Assembly: GCF_014200595.1 (NCBI RefSeq)
Contig: NZ_JACHCG010000003.1
Coordinates: 186,001 to 250,000 of the forward strand
Reading direction: 5' to 3'
Origin: Pedobacter cryoconitis
GTDB lineage: Bacteria > Bacteroidota > Bacteroidia > Sphingobacteriales > Sphingobacteriaceae
DNA length: 64,000 bases
Shown here: in pieces, positions 37,301 through 46,475 of the stretch
Numbering within the stretch: position 1 is the stretch's first letter
How the letters are laid out: each line of letters starts with the position of its first letter
Translations under genes and position numbers: made by a program
The notes under the pieces: model-generated
Told to the model about the DNA's origin: nothing
What the model saw: only the letters and a program-made list of their open reading frames with translations
Databases searched by the model: none

Positions 37301-38935
37301 ATGAATAAACACTTTTTAAGTACAAGCATAGCTTTATTGCTTTGCTTGGGTGCATGTGCACAAAATCAAACTCCTGCTCAGAATCAAACGGCAGTAAAGT
37401 TTAGCGCAAGTATCAATAAAGCAAATGCTTACAAACATCTCTCTGTACTCGCATCTGATGAATACGAAGGCAGGGAAACTGGTAAAAAGGGCGCCTGGAT
37501 GGCAGCTGATTATATCAAAAATTATTTCAAAAGTATTGGCTTAAAAGGACCGGTTAAAGGTGATTACTTTCAGCCGATAGACATGGTCACTTATCAGCTG
37601 AACCAACCTGTCTTTACGATTGGGGGCCAGGCTAAGGTCTATAACTACGACTTTGTTATTCCTGCGTCGAATGTATCGCTGGAAGGCTTTACTTTCAACA
37701 CTAAAGAAGTCATTTTTGCTGGTTACGGCTTAGATACAGAGGGCTACAATGATTATAAAAACATTGATGTGGCAGGTAAAGTGATTGTGATCTTTGCTTC
37801 TGGCAGTCCGTCGCAACAACATGAGACTGCTCCGGCCGACCGCGCTGCAAGAAGAAAAGCAATGGCAGCGAAAAGAGAAAAAGTTCAATACCTGGCTAAT
37901 CACAAGGCACTGGCTGTAATTCAGATAGACCCATCACTGGATAGTTTGAATGCAGAAACGAAATTGATGTATGCAGGTTCAGGACAGCTGACTTTGAAAA
38001 GCGAGGAGAATACTGCACGAATGGCGAAGATGAAAACTTTTCCTACCATTAATATCAATACAGCTACTGCAAACGAACTATTAAAAGCGGCAGGCACAAC
38101 TGTGGAGGCTTTACAACAAAAGATCAGCTCAACTGGCCAGCCTGCTTCACAGGTCATTAAAATCGCTTTGTCTGGCAGTGCTAAAAAGGAAGAAGTAAAA
38201 GTAAGAGCTGAAAATGTTTTAGGCTTTCTGGAAGGGTCAGATCCGGTGTTAAAAAAAGAAATCCTGGTGATCACTGGTCATTATGATCATATCGGCTTAA
38301 CGACTTCAGGTACTGATAAAGTGAACAATGGTGCAGATGATGATGGCTCCGGAACTACAGGTGTATTGCTGATTGCTGATGCTTTCACCAAAGCTAAAGC
38401 AGCCGGAAAAGGGCCTAAAAGAAGTATCTTGTTTATGACCGTAGTTGGAGAAGAAAAAGGTTTATTAGGTTCTGAGTGGTACTCTGAACACCCGGTACTG
38501 CCTTTGGAGAATACAATTACCAATTTAAATATTGATATGATTGGCCGTGTTGATAAGGAACATGAGAACAACGAAGATTATATTTATATCATTGGTTCTG
38601 ATATGCTGAGTTCTGAACTGAATGCTGCCGGAATCAATGCGAATGACCAGTACATGAAGATGAACCTGGACATGAAATACAATAACAGGACTGATCCAAA
38701 CCAGTTCTATTACCGTTCAGATCATTATAATTTCGCGAAACATGGTATTCCGGTTATCTTTTATTTTAATGGGGTGCATGAAGATTATCACCAGCCAGGC
38801 GATGAAGTGAGCAAGATCAAATTTGACCTGCTGGCCAGACGTGCACAACTAGTCTATTATACGGCCTGGGACCTGGCTAACCGCCCTACCCGGCCTGCGG
38901 TAGATAAGAATGAAGATGGTACGCCAAAGAAATAA
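37301..38935 (+). CDS. M28 family zinc peptidase, lipoprotein
   Basis: This 544-residue exported peptidase has a lipoprotein signal (MNKHFLSTSIALLLCLGAC, Cys19 in LGAC). A PA-like insert lies in the first half. The M28 catalytic domain has metal ligands in VITGHYDHIGL, NGADDDGSGTTG, VVGEEKGLLGSEW, INIDMIGRV and HEDYHQPGDE, so all five positions are filled. It should act as an aminopeptidase on the cell surface or in the periplasm. Terminators lie on both sides, so it stands alone. Confidence 0.94.
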   Translation: MNKHFLSTSIALLLCLGACAQNQTPAQNQTAVKFSASINKANAYKHLSVLASDEYEGRETGKKGAWMAADYIKNYFKSIGLKGPVKGDYFQPIDMVTYQLNQPVFTIGGQAKVYNYDFVIPASNVSLEGFTFNTKEVIFAGYGLDTEGYNDYKNIDVAGKVIVIFASGSPSQQHETAPADRAARRKAMAAKREKVQYLANHKALAVIQIDPSLDSLNAETKLMYAGSGQLTLKSEENTARMAKMKTFPTININTATANELLKAAGTTVEALQQKISSTGQPASQVIKIALSGSAKKEEVKVRAENVLGFLEGSDPVLKKEILVITGHYDHIGLTTSGTDKVNNGADDDGSGTTGVLLIADAFTKAKAAGKGPKRSILFMTVVGEEKGLLGSEWYSEHPVLPLENTITNLNIDMIGRVDKEHENNEDYIYIIGSDMLSSELNAAGINANDQYMKMNLDMKYNNRTDPNQFYYRSDHYNFAKHGIPVIFYFNGVHEDYHQPGDEVSKIKFDLLARRAQLVYYTAWDLANRPTRPAVDKNEDGTPKK

Positions 38936-38937
38936 TT

Positions 38938-38970
38938 TTAAAAACCTGCATAACCCGCAGGTTTTTTCGT
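38938..38970 (+). terminator. Terminator after the M28 peptidase
   Basis: AAAACCTGC and GCAGGTTTT form a 9-bp stem with a 6-nt loop and a following T run. Confidence 0.88.
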
Positions 38971-39040
38971 TTTATTAAGAGCTTGTTAATTTTAGCCCCT
39001 AAATTTAAACACGCTCTCAAACATTTATTTATATTTGAAC

Positions 39041-40432
39041 ATGACGAAGATTGCTGAAGAGTTTTTGGTGAAGGCAGATGAGAAGGCATTTGATGTAGAT
39101 CATCGTAACACAATCAACCACAACATTGGAAAGTACAATGATGCGGTTGCAAGGGGTTTAACGAAATTTGAGAATTTAGAAAACTCAAAGAAGAAGGCGC
39201 ATGTCATCAAGTGGAGAGTGATGGAAAACCTGGACAAATTCTTACCTGAATTTGAAGCCAATTTCCAGCGCCGTGGTGGAAAAGTAATCTGGGCAAATGA
39301 TGCTGAAGAGGCACAGAAAGAGATCTTAAATATAATTAATAAAAGTGGTGGCAAATCGGTTATTAAATCGAAATCCATGACTACCGAAGAAATTCATCTG
39401 AATGATTTTCTGGAAAAGAACGGCATATCTTCTTTAGAGAGTGACCTGGGAGAGTTTATCGTACAGTTATTAGGGCAGGCACCTTACCATATCGTGACGC
39501 CTGCGATGCACCTGACCAAGGAGGATATTGCGAAGTTATTCCATGAAAAATTCGGTACTCCGATAGATTATACGCCGGAACAGCTTACTCAAAAAGCGAG
39601 AGAGCTTTTAAGAGAGAAATACCTGACTGCTGATATAGGGATTACCGGTGGAAATTTCCTGATTGCAGATACAGGCAGTGTTGCGTTAACTGAAAATGAA
39701 GGGAACGCACGTTTAAGCACGACCTTCCCTAAAATACATATTGCGATTGTCGGAATAGAGAAGATCATTCCTTCGATGGCAGACCTTGACCTTTTCTGGC
39801 CTTTATTATCCAGCCATGGCACAGGCCAGAATTTAACAGTTTACAATTCAATTTTAAGCGGGCCAAGACAGGCACATGAAACTGATGGCCCGGAAGAAAT
39901 GTACGTGATCTTACTGGATAACGGACGTACAAACCTGCTGGCACAAAAAGATCAGCGCCAGGGATTATATTGTATCCGTTGCGGTGCTTGTTTAAATGCC
40001 TGTCCTGTTTATAAAAATATAGGTGGTCATACTTACAATACAACTTACAGCGGCCCTATTGGCTCTATTATTACGCCTCATTTACAGGGGATGAAAGATT
40101 TCAAGCACCTGAGTTATGCGTCAAGTCTTTGCGGCAAATGTTCTGAAGTTTGCCCGGTAAAGATTGATATTCATAAAATGTTGCTGCTGAACAGAAGAGA
40201 TGCTGTAGAACAGCATCAAAACACAAAAACTGAAGATATTGGCTGGAAGATCTGGAATTCGGGCATGTCCAAAAGATCTAAGATGGATTTGTTCGGCGGA
40301 AAAATCAAGAACTTTTTTATGAAGCTGATCTTCAAAAAAATGTGGGGCAAGTACCGTGCTATGCCGGAGATCGCACCAAAATCTTTCGCTAAACAATGGG
40401 AAGAAAAATCCAAAAATAAACCGCAAACCTAA
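39041..40432 (+). CDS. LutB/LldF-family iron-sulfur protein
   Basis: The 463-residue protein matches the LutB subunit of the LutABC L-lactate utilisation complex. It has an N-terminal LUD-type domain (KSMTTEEIHLNDFLEKNGI, VTPAMHLTKEDIAKLFHEKF). Two ferredoxin-like clusters follow: CIRCGACLNACPVY near residue 315 and CGKCSEVCPV near 365. LutA and LutC are not adjacent here, so the activity is less certain than the family. A TATATTTG box ends 3 nt before the ATG at 39041; if real, the transcript would be nearly leaderless. The E1 dehydrogenase gene starts 5 nt after its stop. Confidence 0.9.
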   Translation: MTKIAEEFLVKADEKAFDVDHRNTINHNIGKYNDAVARGLTKFENLENSKKKAHVIKWRVMENLDKFLPEFEANFQRRGGKVIWANDAEEAQKEILNIINKSGGKSVIKSKSMTTEEIHLNDFLEKNGISSLESDLGEFIVQLLGQAPYHIVTPAMHLTKEDIAKLFHEKFGTPIDYTPEQLTQKARELLREKYLTADIGITGGNFLIADTGSVALTENEGNARLSTTFPKIHIAIVGIEKIIPSMADLDLFWPLLSSHGTGQNLTVYNSILSGPRQAHETDGPEEMYVILLDNGRTNLLAQKDQRQGLYCIRCGACLNACPVYKNIGGHTYNTTYSGPIGSIITPHLQGMKDFKHLSYASSLCGKCSEVCPVKIDIHKMLLLNRRDAVEQHQNTKTEDIGWKIWNSGMSKRSKMDLFGGKIKNFFMKLIFKKMWGKYRAMPEIAPKSFAKQWEEKSKNKPQT

Positions 40433-40437
40433 CCTAT

Positions 40438-42414
40438 ATGCATTTCGACCGGAAAGAAAAAGACGATGAAACTTTGTTGTCGCTGTATAAGCGTCTCCTT
40501 TATCCCCGAATGGTCGAAGAAAAAATGTTAATCCTGCTTAGGCAGGGACAAATAGGTAAATGGTTTTCTGGCATAGGCCAGGAGGCAATCGCAGTGGGAG
40601 CCACTTTAGCGATGAATGCGGAAGAATATATTTTGCCGATGCACAGGAATCTGGGTGTCTTTACTTCCAGAGACATTCCGCTGCGTAATTTAATGGCGCA
40701 GTGGCAGGGAAAAATGACCGGTTTTACCAAAGGCAGAGACCGGTCTTTTCACTTCGGCACACAGGAATTCAAAATCATAGGGATGATTTCTCACCTTGGC
40801 CCGCAGCTGGCTCTGGCTGACGGAATTGCCCTGGCCGATCTGATCACCGGAAAAGAACAGGCCACACTTGTTTTTACAGGTGAAGGCGCCACCAGCGAGG
40901 GTGATTTTCATGAAGCAGTCAACGTCGCTTCAGTCTGGAATTTACCAGTCATCTTTCTGGTTGAAAACAATGGTTACGGCCTCTCTACACCTATCAATGA
41001 GCAATTCAATTGTGATGACTTAGTGGACAAAGCTATAGGTTATGGTATTGAAGGAATTCAGATTGACGGGAATAACGTGCTGGAGGTTTTTGATACGATT
41101 ACTGAGATTACAAAAAACATCCGTGCCAATCCGAGACCAGTTTTACTGGAATGCCTCACTTTCAGAATGAGAGGCCATGAAGAGGCCTCGGGTACAAAAT
41201 ATGTTCCTCCACACTTGTTTGAGCAGTGGGCTGAAAAAGATCCGGTTAAGAATTTCGAGCGCTATCTGTTTGAACAGCATATCCTGACGAATGAGCTTTT
41301 AGAGGAAATTAAAGCAGATTTTAAAACTGAACTGGATCAGGAAATTGAGCAGGCTTTTAAAGATGCTGATCCTTCACCTTCAGCGGAAACAGAGCTAACG
41401 GATATGTACTATCCTTATACCCAGCAAGTAGTCCCTCCTGCCGAACCTTCTACCGAAATCCGTTATCTGGATGCGATCAGCGATGGTTTGAGAATTGGGA
41501 TGCAACAACATCCTAACCTGGTTATTATGGGGCAGGATGTTGCCGAATACGGTGGTGCATTTAAGATTACAGCAGGTTTTGTAGAAGAATTTGGCAAGGC
41601 CAGAGTCCGCAATACCCCTATTTGTGAATCTGCCATTGTTGGCGCGGGGCTTGGTTTATCAATCAACGGCTATAAAGCGGTAGTGGAAATGCAGTTTGCA
41701 GATTTCGTTACCTGCGGCTTTAATCAGATTATCAATAACCTGGCGAAAACACATTACCGCTGGGGAGAAAAAGCAGATGTAGTGGTGCGGATGCCTACTG
41801 GCGCGGGAACTGGTGCAGGCCCTTTTCACTCTCAGAGTAATGAAGCCTGGTTTACCAAGACACCGGGACTTAAAATAGTTTATCCTGCTTTCCCATACGA
41901 TGCAAAGGGTTTGCTGCTGGCGGCAATTGAAGATCCTAATCCTGTGATTTATTTTGAGCATAAACTTTTATACAGAAGTTTAAGCGGGCTGGTTCCTGCT
42001 GGTCATTATACGCTGGAAATCGGCAAAGCCAACTGGTTGAAAAAAGGGCAGCAGTTTACCATTATTACCTATGGTTTAGGCGTTCACTGGTCCCTCTCTT
42101 ATTTGTATGATCATCCTGAGTTATCAGTGAACCTGATCGATTTATGCAGTTTACAACCCTGGGACAAGGAAACAGTTGCAGCTGCTGTGAAAGTTACTGG
42201 CAGGGTAATTATCCTTCATGAGGATACGCTGAGCAGTGGTTTCGGAGCTGAAATCGCCGCATGGATTGGTGAACATTGTTTCACAGATTTAGATGCGCCT
42301 GTAATGCGTTGCGCGAGTCTGGACACTGCTATTCCGATGAGCAAGCTGCTCGAAGATCAGTTTCTGGCTAAAAGCCGTCTGCATGAAACTATTCAGAAAT
42401 TGATGGCTTACTAA
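40438..42414 (+). CDS. Fused 2-oxoacid dehydrogenase E1 (alpha+beta)
   Basis: The 658-residue protein joins both E1 subunits of a thiamine-diphosphate 2-oxoacid dehydrogenase in one chain. The alpha half (about 1-315) has the ThDP motif FTGEGATSEGDFHEAVN...VENNGYG and RSFHFGTQE. The beta half (about 345-658) has VIMGQDVAEYGG, FADFVTCGFNQI and GAGPFHSQSNEAW. The closest functional match by sequence style is the branched-chain (2-oxoisovalerate) enzyme, but pyruvate is possible. E2 and E3 genes are not in the window. It lies 5 nt after the LutB-like gene, which ties it to organic-acid oxidation. Confidence 0.93.
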   Translation: MHFDRKEKDDETLLSLYKRLLYPRMVEEKMLILLRQGQIGKWFSGIGQEAIAVGATLAMNAEEYILPMHRNLGVFTSRDIPLRNLMAQWQGKMTGFTKGRDRSFHFGTQEFKIIGMISHLGPQLALADGIALADLITGKEQATLVFTGEGATSEGDFHEAVNVASVWNLPVIFLVENNGYGLSTPINEQFNCDDLVDKAIGYGIEGIQIDGNNVLEVFDTITEITKNIRANPRPVLLECLTFRMRGHEEASGTKYVPPHLFEQWAEKDPVKNFERYLFEQHILTNELLEEIKADFKTELDQEIEQAFKDADPSPSAETELTDMYYPYTQQVVPPAEPSTEIRYLDAISDGLRIGMQQHPNLVIMGQDVAEYGGAFKITAGFVEEFGKARVRNTPICESAIVGAGLGLSINGYKAVVEMQFADFVTCGFNQIINNLAKTHYRWGEKADVVVRMPTGAGTGAGPFHSQSNEAWFTKTPGLKIVYPAFPYDAKGLLLAAIEDPNPVIYFEHKLLYRSLSGLVPAGHYTLEIGKANWLKKGQQFTIITYGLGVHWSLSYLYDHPELSVNLIDLCSLQPWDKETVAAAVKVTGRVIILHEDTLSSGFGAEIAAWIGEHCFTDLDAPVMRCASLDTAIPMSKLLEDQFLAKSRLHETIQKLMAY

Positions 42415-42426
42415 GGCCTTGGCACG

Positions 42427-42456
42427 ATAATGGCCTGCTGATTGGCAGACCATTAT
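42427..42456 (+). terminator. Terminator-like hairpin after the E1 gene
   Basis: ATAATGG and CCATTAT pair, with an inner CTGC/GCAG helix across one mismatch and a 6-nt loop. It lies 13 nt after the E1 stop and before the lipoprotein start. The T run is short. Confidence 0.55.
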
Positions 42457-42471
42457 TTACTGGAGCGCGTT

Positions 42472-43290
42472 ATGAAAACCATTTATCTACTATGTTTAGG
42501 AGTTTTACTGTTTACGCTTCCGGGTTGTAAGTATTTTAAATCTACCCATCCACAAGCTGGTTTACCTGAGGAAGGTACCACAAATATGACCGACAAGTCT
42601 ATTTTAAACTATGCTGCTTCGATTGACCGGACACTCAGAGATTATAAGAAAGAATACAGTCTGATCTATTTATCGGGCGATCTTTCAGTATATGCAGAAA
42701 AGTACAGTGCACATAATGATGGGATGTTGTATAAAACCTATACTTCAAATGGTACAATCAGTAATGCAGTAAAAAGCTATTATTTTAAAAATGACAGCCT
42801 GATCCTGGTCAAAGAACGGATTAAGCTCATGAATGAAGAAGGGAGCGTCTTTAAGGACGTCCGGACTTATATGCGGAATAATGTGATCTTCAAAATAGAT
42901 AGCCGCACAGCAAGCTCGGCTGAGGCCTTACGTACACTCCCTTATTTATTGGTACAAGCTGCCGATAATAAGTATCCTGAAGAAAATTACGCTTCGGATG
43001 TGAAAGGTATCAATGATGCAATTCAGGGAACAGATAAATTTGAAATGGTTTTTGATAATATTTCCACTTATCCGGATGCACTTTATATTATGCTTAAAAG
43101 CAAGAGACAGCCGAGTTATAAATCGAGCATTCTGGTCAAAACTAAAGATGCTTATATCGATAGTTTATTGAATTTCCCTTCACAATTTAAGGATGACAAA
43201 TTAAACTTCAAATGGAAAATAGAGGATAATACATCTATTTATGTACCTGTAGCAGATACGACAACTTCGGCCAAAGGACTGAACAAGTAG
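42472..43290 (+). CDS. Putative lipoprotein of unknown function
   Basis: The 272-residue product begins MKTIYLLCLGVLLFTLPGC, a lipoprotein signal with Cys19 in LPGC. The mature part is polar, rich in Lys, Asp, Tyr and Ser, with no motif I recognise. The ATG at 42472 is chosen because it gives a clean signal; an in-frame TTG at 42442 is rejected. Its last 52 bases overlap the 3' end of the convergent SprT-like gene. Confidence 0.8.
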   Translation: MKTIYLLCLGVLLFTLPGCKYFKSTHPQAGLPEEGTTNMTDKSILNYAASIDRTLRDYKKEYSLIYLSGDLSVYAEKYSAHNDGMLYKTYTSNGTISNAVKSYYFKNDSLILVKERIKLMNEEGSVFKDVRTYMRNNVIFKIDSRTASSAEALRTLPYLLVQAADNKYPEENYASDVKGINDAIQGTDKFEMVFDNISTYPDALYIMLKSKRQPSYKSSILVKTKDAYIDSLLNFPSQFKDDKLNFKWKIEDNTSIYVPVADTTTSAKGLNK

Positions 43291-43853
43291 ATATTCCCAT
43301 TATCCAGGCATTCACATCTGAAACGTTTCCTGAGTTTCTCCCCTTTTTTAAACCGGCGGCCATCTTTAATGGTAAATACGGTATGCTGGGGAAGTTCTTC
43401 TAACCGGGAGTGATCCAGTATACCATCGTACTTTTTAAGTGCTCTGGACAGACTTAAGTCAGTACAGCTGGAGGCGGAAGGGTTAGTTAAGTAAGTGCTG
43501 ATGGCCTTTTGAAGGTCTTCGGGAAAAACCTGCTGCTCCAGAAATGGGGTCATCATCCTTTTAAAGTTGTGTTTCCATTCTCCGCCGTGTGGCTTGACCT
43601 TATTCTTATGATCGTTCCAGGTTAACAGGTGTGCAAATTCATGCACGGTAGTAACCAGAAATGCATAACGGTTCAGGTTATTGTTGACAGAGATCTTATG
43701 TCCCAGTTCTTTAAAAGGGTGTCTGTAATCACCGAGTTTGGTCGCCCTGCTTTTGGAGATCTTAAATTCGCATTGAAAGTAGTCGATCCATTTAGCAATT
43801 ACGGGAGCCGCCTCAGGGGGCATATACTGTGCTAAAACATCAACTTTTTCCAC
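43239..43853 (-). CDS. SprT-like zinc metalloprotease
   Basis: This 204-residue protein has the SprT-type site HEFAH (residues 71-75) followed by a further His in KPHGGEWKHNF, as in SprT and the protease domain of Spartan. In eukaryotes this domain cuts DNA-crosslinked proteins; the bacterial role is not established. The C-terminal region has the block RRFKKGEKLRKRFRCECLDNG but only one Cys pair (CEC), so the zinc ribbon of E. coli SprT seems reduced. It overlaps the convergent lipoprotein gene by 52 nt at the 3' ends. Confidence 0.88.
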   Translation of the reverse strand: MEKVDVLAQYMPPEAAPVIAKWIDYFQCEFKISKSRATKLGDYRHPFKELGHKISVNNNLNRYAFLVTTVHEFAHLLTWNDHKNKVKPHGGEWKHNFKRMMTPFLEQQVFPEDLQKAISTYLTNPSASSCTDLSLSRALKKYDGILDHSRLEELPQHTVFTIKDGRRFKKGEKLRKRFRCECLDNGNIYLFSPLAEVVVSATGT

Positions 43854-43871
43854 AGTCCTAAGATAAAGAAT

Positions 43872-45989
43872 TTACTTCAAAAACTGATATGCGATTAAAC
43901 TGGCTACATAGGCCATAGCGGTCATATATACTGTTTGAATCAGCGGCCATTTCCATGATTTGGTCTCGCGGTAAACTACCGCAACGGTACTCATACATTG
44001 CATAGCGAAAGCGTAAAACAGCATCAGGGAAAATCCGGTGGCAAAGGTAAAGACTGGCAGCCCGGTTTCCGGATTTCTTGCCTCTCTCATTTTATCCCGT
44101 ATCGTGCCTGGATTCTCTTCTCCGTTGTCAACGCTGTAAATCGTAGCCATCGTCCCTACAAAGGCTTCACGGGCAGCGAATGAGGTAATCAGTGCAATAC
44201 CGATCTTCCAGTCAAAGCCTAAAGGTTTGATGACCGGCTCGATACTTCTGCCCAGGATTCCTGCGTAAGAGTTTTCTAGTTTTTCGGCCGATTTATCTCT
44301 TTCCAGCGTACTGATCTGTACACTGTCTTTTTGCATTTCAATTTTAGCGTATTTAGTTTCTATCTGCTGGAATTTCTCTGAAGGCCCATAGGTTGCCATC
44401 ACCCATAAGACTATGGATATCGCGATAATCACCTTACCTGCTTCAAATACGAAAGTTTTAGATTTTTCATACATGGTGAACAGTACGTTACTCCATCTTG
44501 GCATTCTGTAAACAGGCAGCTCCATAATAAAGTAAGACTTTTCAGTGGCTTTGATCATGAATTTCATCACGAAAGCTACTGTAACCGCAGCAATGATGCT
44601 GATCAGGTACATTCCCATCAGGGCAAGCGCCTGCATGCTGACAAAGCCGAATAGTTTGGTGTCGGGAATAATCAGGGAGATTAGTAAGGTATAAACCGGA
44701 AGTCTTGCTGAGCAGCTGACTAATGGGGAAACCATAATGGTAATGATTCTGTCTTTCCAGTTTTCAATGTTCCGGGCACTCATAATAGAAGGAACGGCAC
44801 AGGCGAAACTACCGATCATCGGTACGACTGATTTTCCGCTCATTCCAAATTTCCGCATGATCTTATCCATCATGAAGGTCACCCTGGCCATATACCCGGT
44901 ATCTTCCAGGATAGAGATCAGTGCAAACAGAATGGCAATCTGCGGAATAAATACAATAATCCCGCCTAATCCGGCAACCACACCGTCTAAGAGAAGATTG
45001 GTTAATATACCGTCGGGAAGGTATTCGTGTCCTGTTTTCGCAATCCAGCCAAATGCGCCTTCAATCAGGCTCATCGGGTAGGCAGACCACGAGAAAATGG
45101 CATTAAAGATAAAGAACAGGATAAACAGGAAGATAAAGAATCCCCAGAAGCGGTTGGTCAGAATCGAATCTATTTTATCACTGAATGCAAATTTTTTGGA
45201 GGCCCCGGTGTCTTCAATAACGCCGGACAATACGGTACTTAAATATCTGTAACGGGCAATAGTTTCTGCTGCCTGTAGTTTGGAGGATTCGAATTGGTGT
45301 GACTTTTTAATCTGCTCGAAATTTGCGTGTTGCTGAGCGGTATAGATTTCAAGGTGCTCGTGCTGGTGCAGAATTTGCAGGGCGAAATAGTCGTTATCGG
45401 TTGCAAGAATGGCTTTAGTTTCGTCAATGGCTGCCGCAGCGAGTACATTAACGTCAGTTCCGTCTACTTGTGTAGGTATAGTGGTGGTATTGGCAATGGC
45501 TTGTTTTAGTGCTTCAAGACCTGTTTTACTTCTGGCAGAGATGGCAACAACTTGTATGCCGAGGCGTTTGGAGAGTTCATCAATGTTGATATTGATTCCT
45601 TCTTTGGTGGCCATGTCGGTCATATTCAGTGCGAGTACGACTGGAATACGCAGGTCTGCTACTTGTGAGTAGAGGAGCAGGTTTCTGCGGAGGTTAGTTG
45701 CGTCGGCAACTAATACAATGAGGTCGGGATGGCTTGAGTTTTTCTTATCGGCAAGTACTTGAAATACGATGCTTTCGTCCCTGCTTTTTGGGTATAGGCT
45801 GTAGGTTCCGGGCAGATCGACAATTTCGGCCTGTTGTGTGGCGGAAAGTTTGCAGAAACCAGTTTTCTTATCAACGGTAATTCCGGGGAAGTTTCCTATC
45901 TTCTGGTTTAACCCGGTGAGTAAGTTAAATAGTGTCGATTTTCCTGTATTGGGATTACCAACTAACGCAATTTTCAGTGTAGTAGCCAA
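43872..45989 (-). CDS. feoB: Ferrous iron transporter FeoB
   Basis: FeoB imports Fe2+ across the inner membrane. The 705-residue protein has an N-terminal G domain with G1 GNPNTGKS (residues 11-18), DLPGTYSLYP (G3) and NMTD (G4). A helical spacer and a membrane part with two Gate motifs follow (for example SPLVSCSARLPVYTLL). The C-terminal cysteine-rich tail of some FeoB proteins is absent. feoA precedes it by 7 nt. With the siderophore-type receptor next door this makes an iron-acquisition region. Confidence 0.97.
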   Translation of the reverse strand: MATTLKIALVGNPNTGKSTLFNLLTGLNQKIGNFPGITVDKKTGFCKLSATQQAEIVDLPGTYSLYPKSRDESIVFQVLADKKNSSHPDLIVLVADATNLRRNLLLYSQVADLRIPVVLALNMTDMATKEGININIDELSKRLGIQVVAISARSKTGLEALKQAIANTTTIPTQVDGTDVNVLAAAAIDETKAILATDNDYFALQILHQHEHLEIYTAQQHANFEQIKKSHQFESSKLQAAETIARYRYLSTVLSGVIEDTGASKKFAFSDKIDSILTNRFWGFFIFLFILFFIFNAIFSWSAYPMSLIEGAFGWIAKTGHEYLPDGILTNLLLDGVVAGLGGIIVFIPQIAILFALISILEDTGYMARVTFMMDKIMRKFGMSGKSVVPMIGSFACAVPSIMSARNIENWKDRIITIMVSPLVSCSARLPVYTLLISLIIPDTKLFGFVSMQALALMGMYLISIIAAVTVAFVMKFMIKATEKSYFIMELPVYRMPRWSNVLFTMYEKSKTFVFEAGKVIIAISIVLWVMATYGPSEKFQQIETKYAKIEMQKDSVQISTLERDKSAEKLENSYAGILGRSIEPVIKPLGFDWKIGIALITSFAAREAFVGTMATIYSVDNGEENPGTIRDKMREARNPETGLPVFTFATGFSLMLFYAFAMQCMSTVAVVYRETKSWKWPLIQTVYMTAMAYVASLIAYQFLK

Positions 45990-45996
45990 GATTGAT

Positions 45997-46212
45997 CTAA
46001 GAAATTATAATAACAGAAGCTTCGTTTTTACGTAAACATAATTGGTATCCGGCAACACGTATGGCCATCGGGTCACCTAGTGGCGCAAAACGTTCAACTT
46101 CCACAACTTCTCCAGGCAAACAGCCCATTTCCATTAGTTTTACTGACATTTCTAAATCTGTAAAGGCTACAATAGTGCCACGTTCTCCTGGATTTAACTG
46201 CGAAAGATTCAT
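45997..46212 (-). CDS. feoA: Ferrous iron transport protein FeoA
   Basis: FeoA is a small SH3-like cytoplasmic partner needed for FeoB function. The 71-residue protein starts MNLSQLNPGERGTIVAFTD and contains MGCLPGEVVEVERFAPLGDP and an IRVAGYQLCLRKNEA ending, typical of the family. It is the first gene of feoAB, 13-15 nt after the predicted transcript start. Confidence 0.95.
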   Translation of the reverse strand: MNLSQLNPGERGTIVAFTDLEMSVKLMEMGCLPGEVVEVERFAPLGDPMAIRVAGYQLCLRKNEASVIIIS

Positions 46213-46228
46213 ATGCTTAATTAGCCCG

Positions 46229-46259
46229 CAATGTACCCTTTATCAATAATAAATCCAAA
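46229..46259 (-). promoter_or_regulatory. Promoter of feoAB
   Basis: On the minus strand TTTG (46256-46259) and TACATTG (46229-46235) are 20 nt apart. The transcript would start about 13 nt before feoA. The stem-loop at 46291-46382 is upstream of it, so it is not part of the feo leader. Confidence 0.5.
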
Positions 46260-46290
46260 TAAAGACCTTCGTTGTGACACCATTAATACA

Positions 46291-46382
46291 TAAAAACAAA
46301 GGATACTTATGTTCGGGCGACATTGCCGTCGCCTGAAGGGGCTCGGAATGAATGCCCTCACATTAAGTATCCTTTGTTTTTA
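46291..46382. repeat. Long stem-loop with shared core, copy 1
   Basis: A perfect 19-bp inverted repeat (46291-46309 with 46364-46382, TAAAAACAAAGGATACTTA and its complement) encloses a core. The core reads TGTTCGGGCGACATT on the left and GAATGCCCTCACAT on the right. The stem continues as TGT/ACA past a bulged T, a TC/TC internal loop and GGGC/GCCC. An alternative inner helix TTCGGGCGAC/GTCGCCTGAA would make a three-way junction. A-rich and T-rich outer arms make it terminator-like in both directions. The core recurs at 50165-50233 on the other strand. Confidence 0.8.
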
Positions 46383-46475
46383 TCCAATCCACAATTGAAA
46401 AGTGTATTATACGAGGGGCTTTTAAATGGAATTTAATTATGGAGCGCGGTTAACGCCTTTGTCGGCGCTTTAGGT

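Noticed and set aside
41463..41961. Minus-strand frames inside the fused E1 gene
   Set aside because: The E1 motifs on the plus strand are continuous and complete, so these are shadows.
46325..46340. Resemblance of GCCGTCGCCTGAA to the Neisseria DNA uptake sequence GCCGTCTGAA
   Set aside because: Two extra bases break the 10-mer, and the match is explained by the inner helix of the stem-loop; a coincidence.
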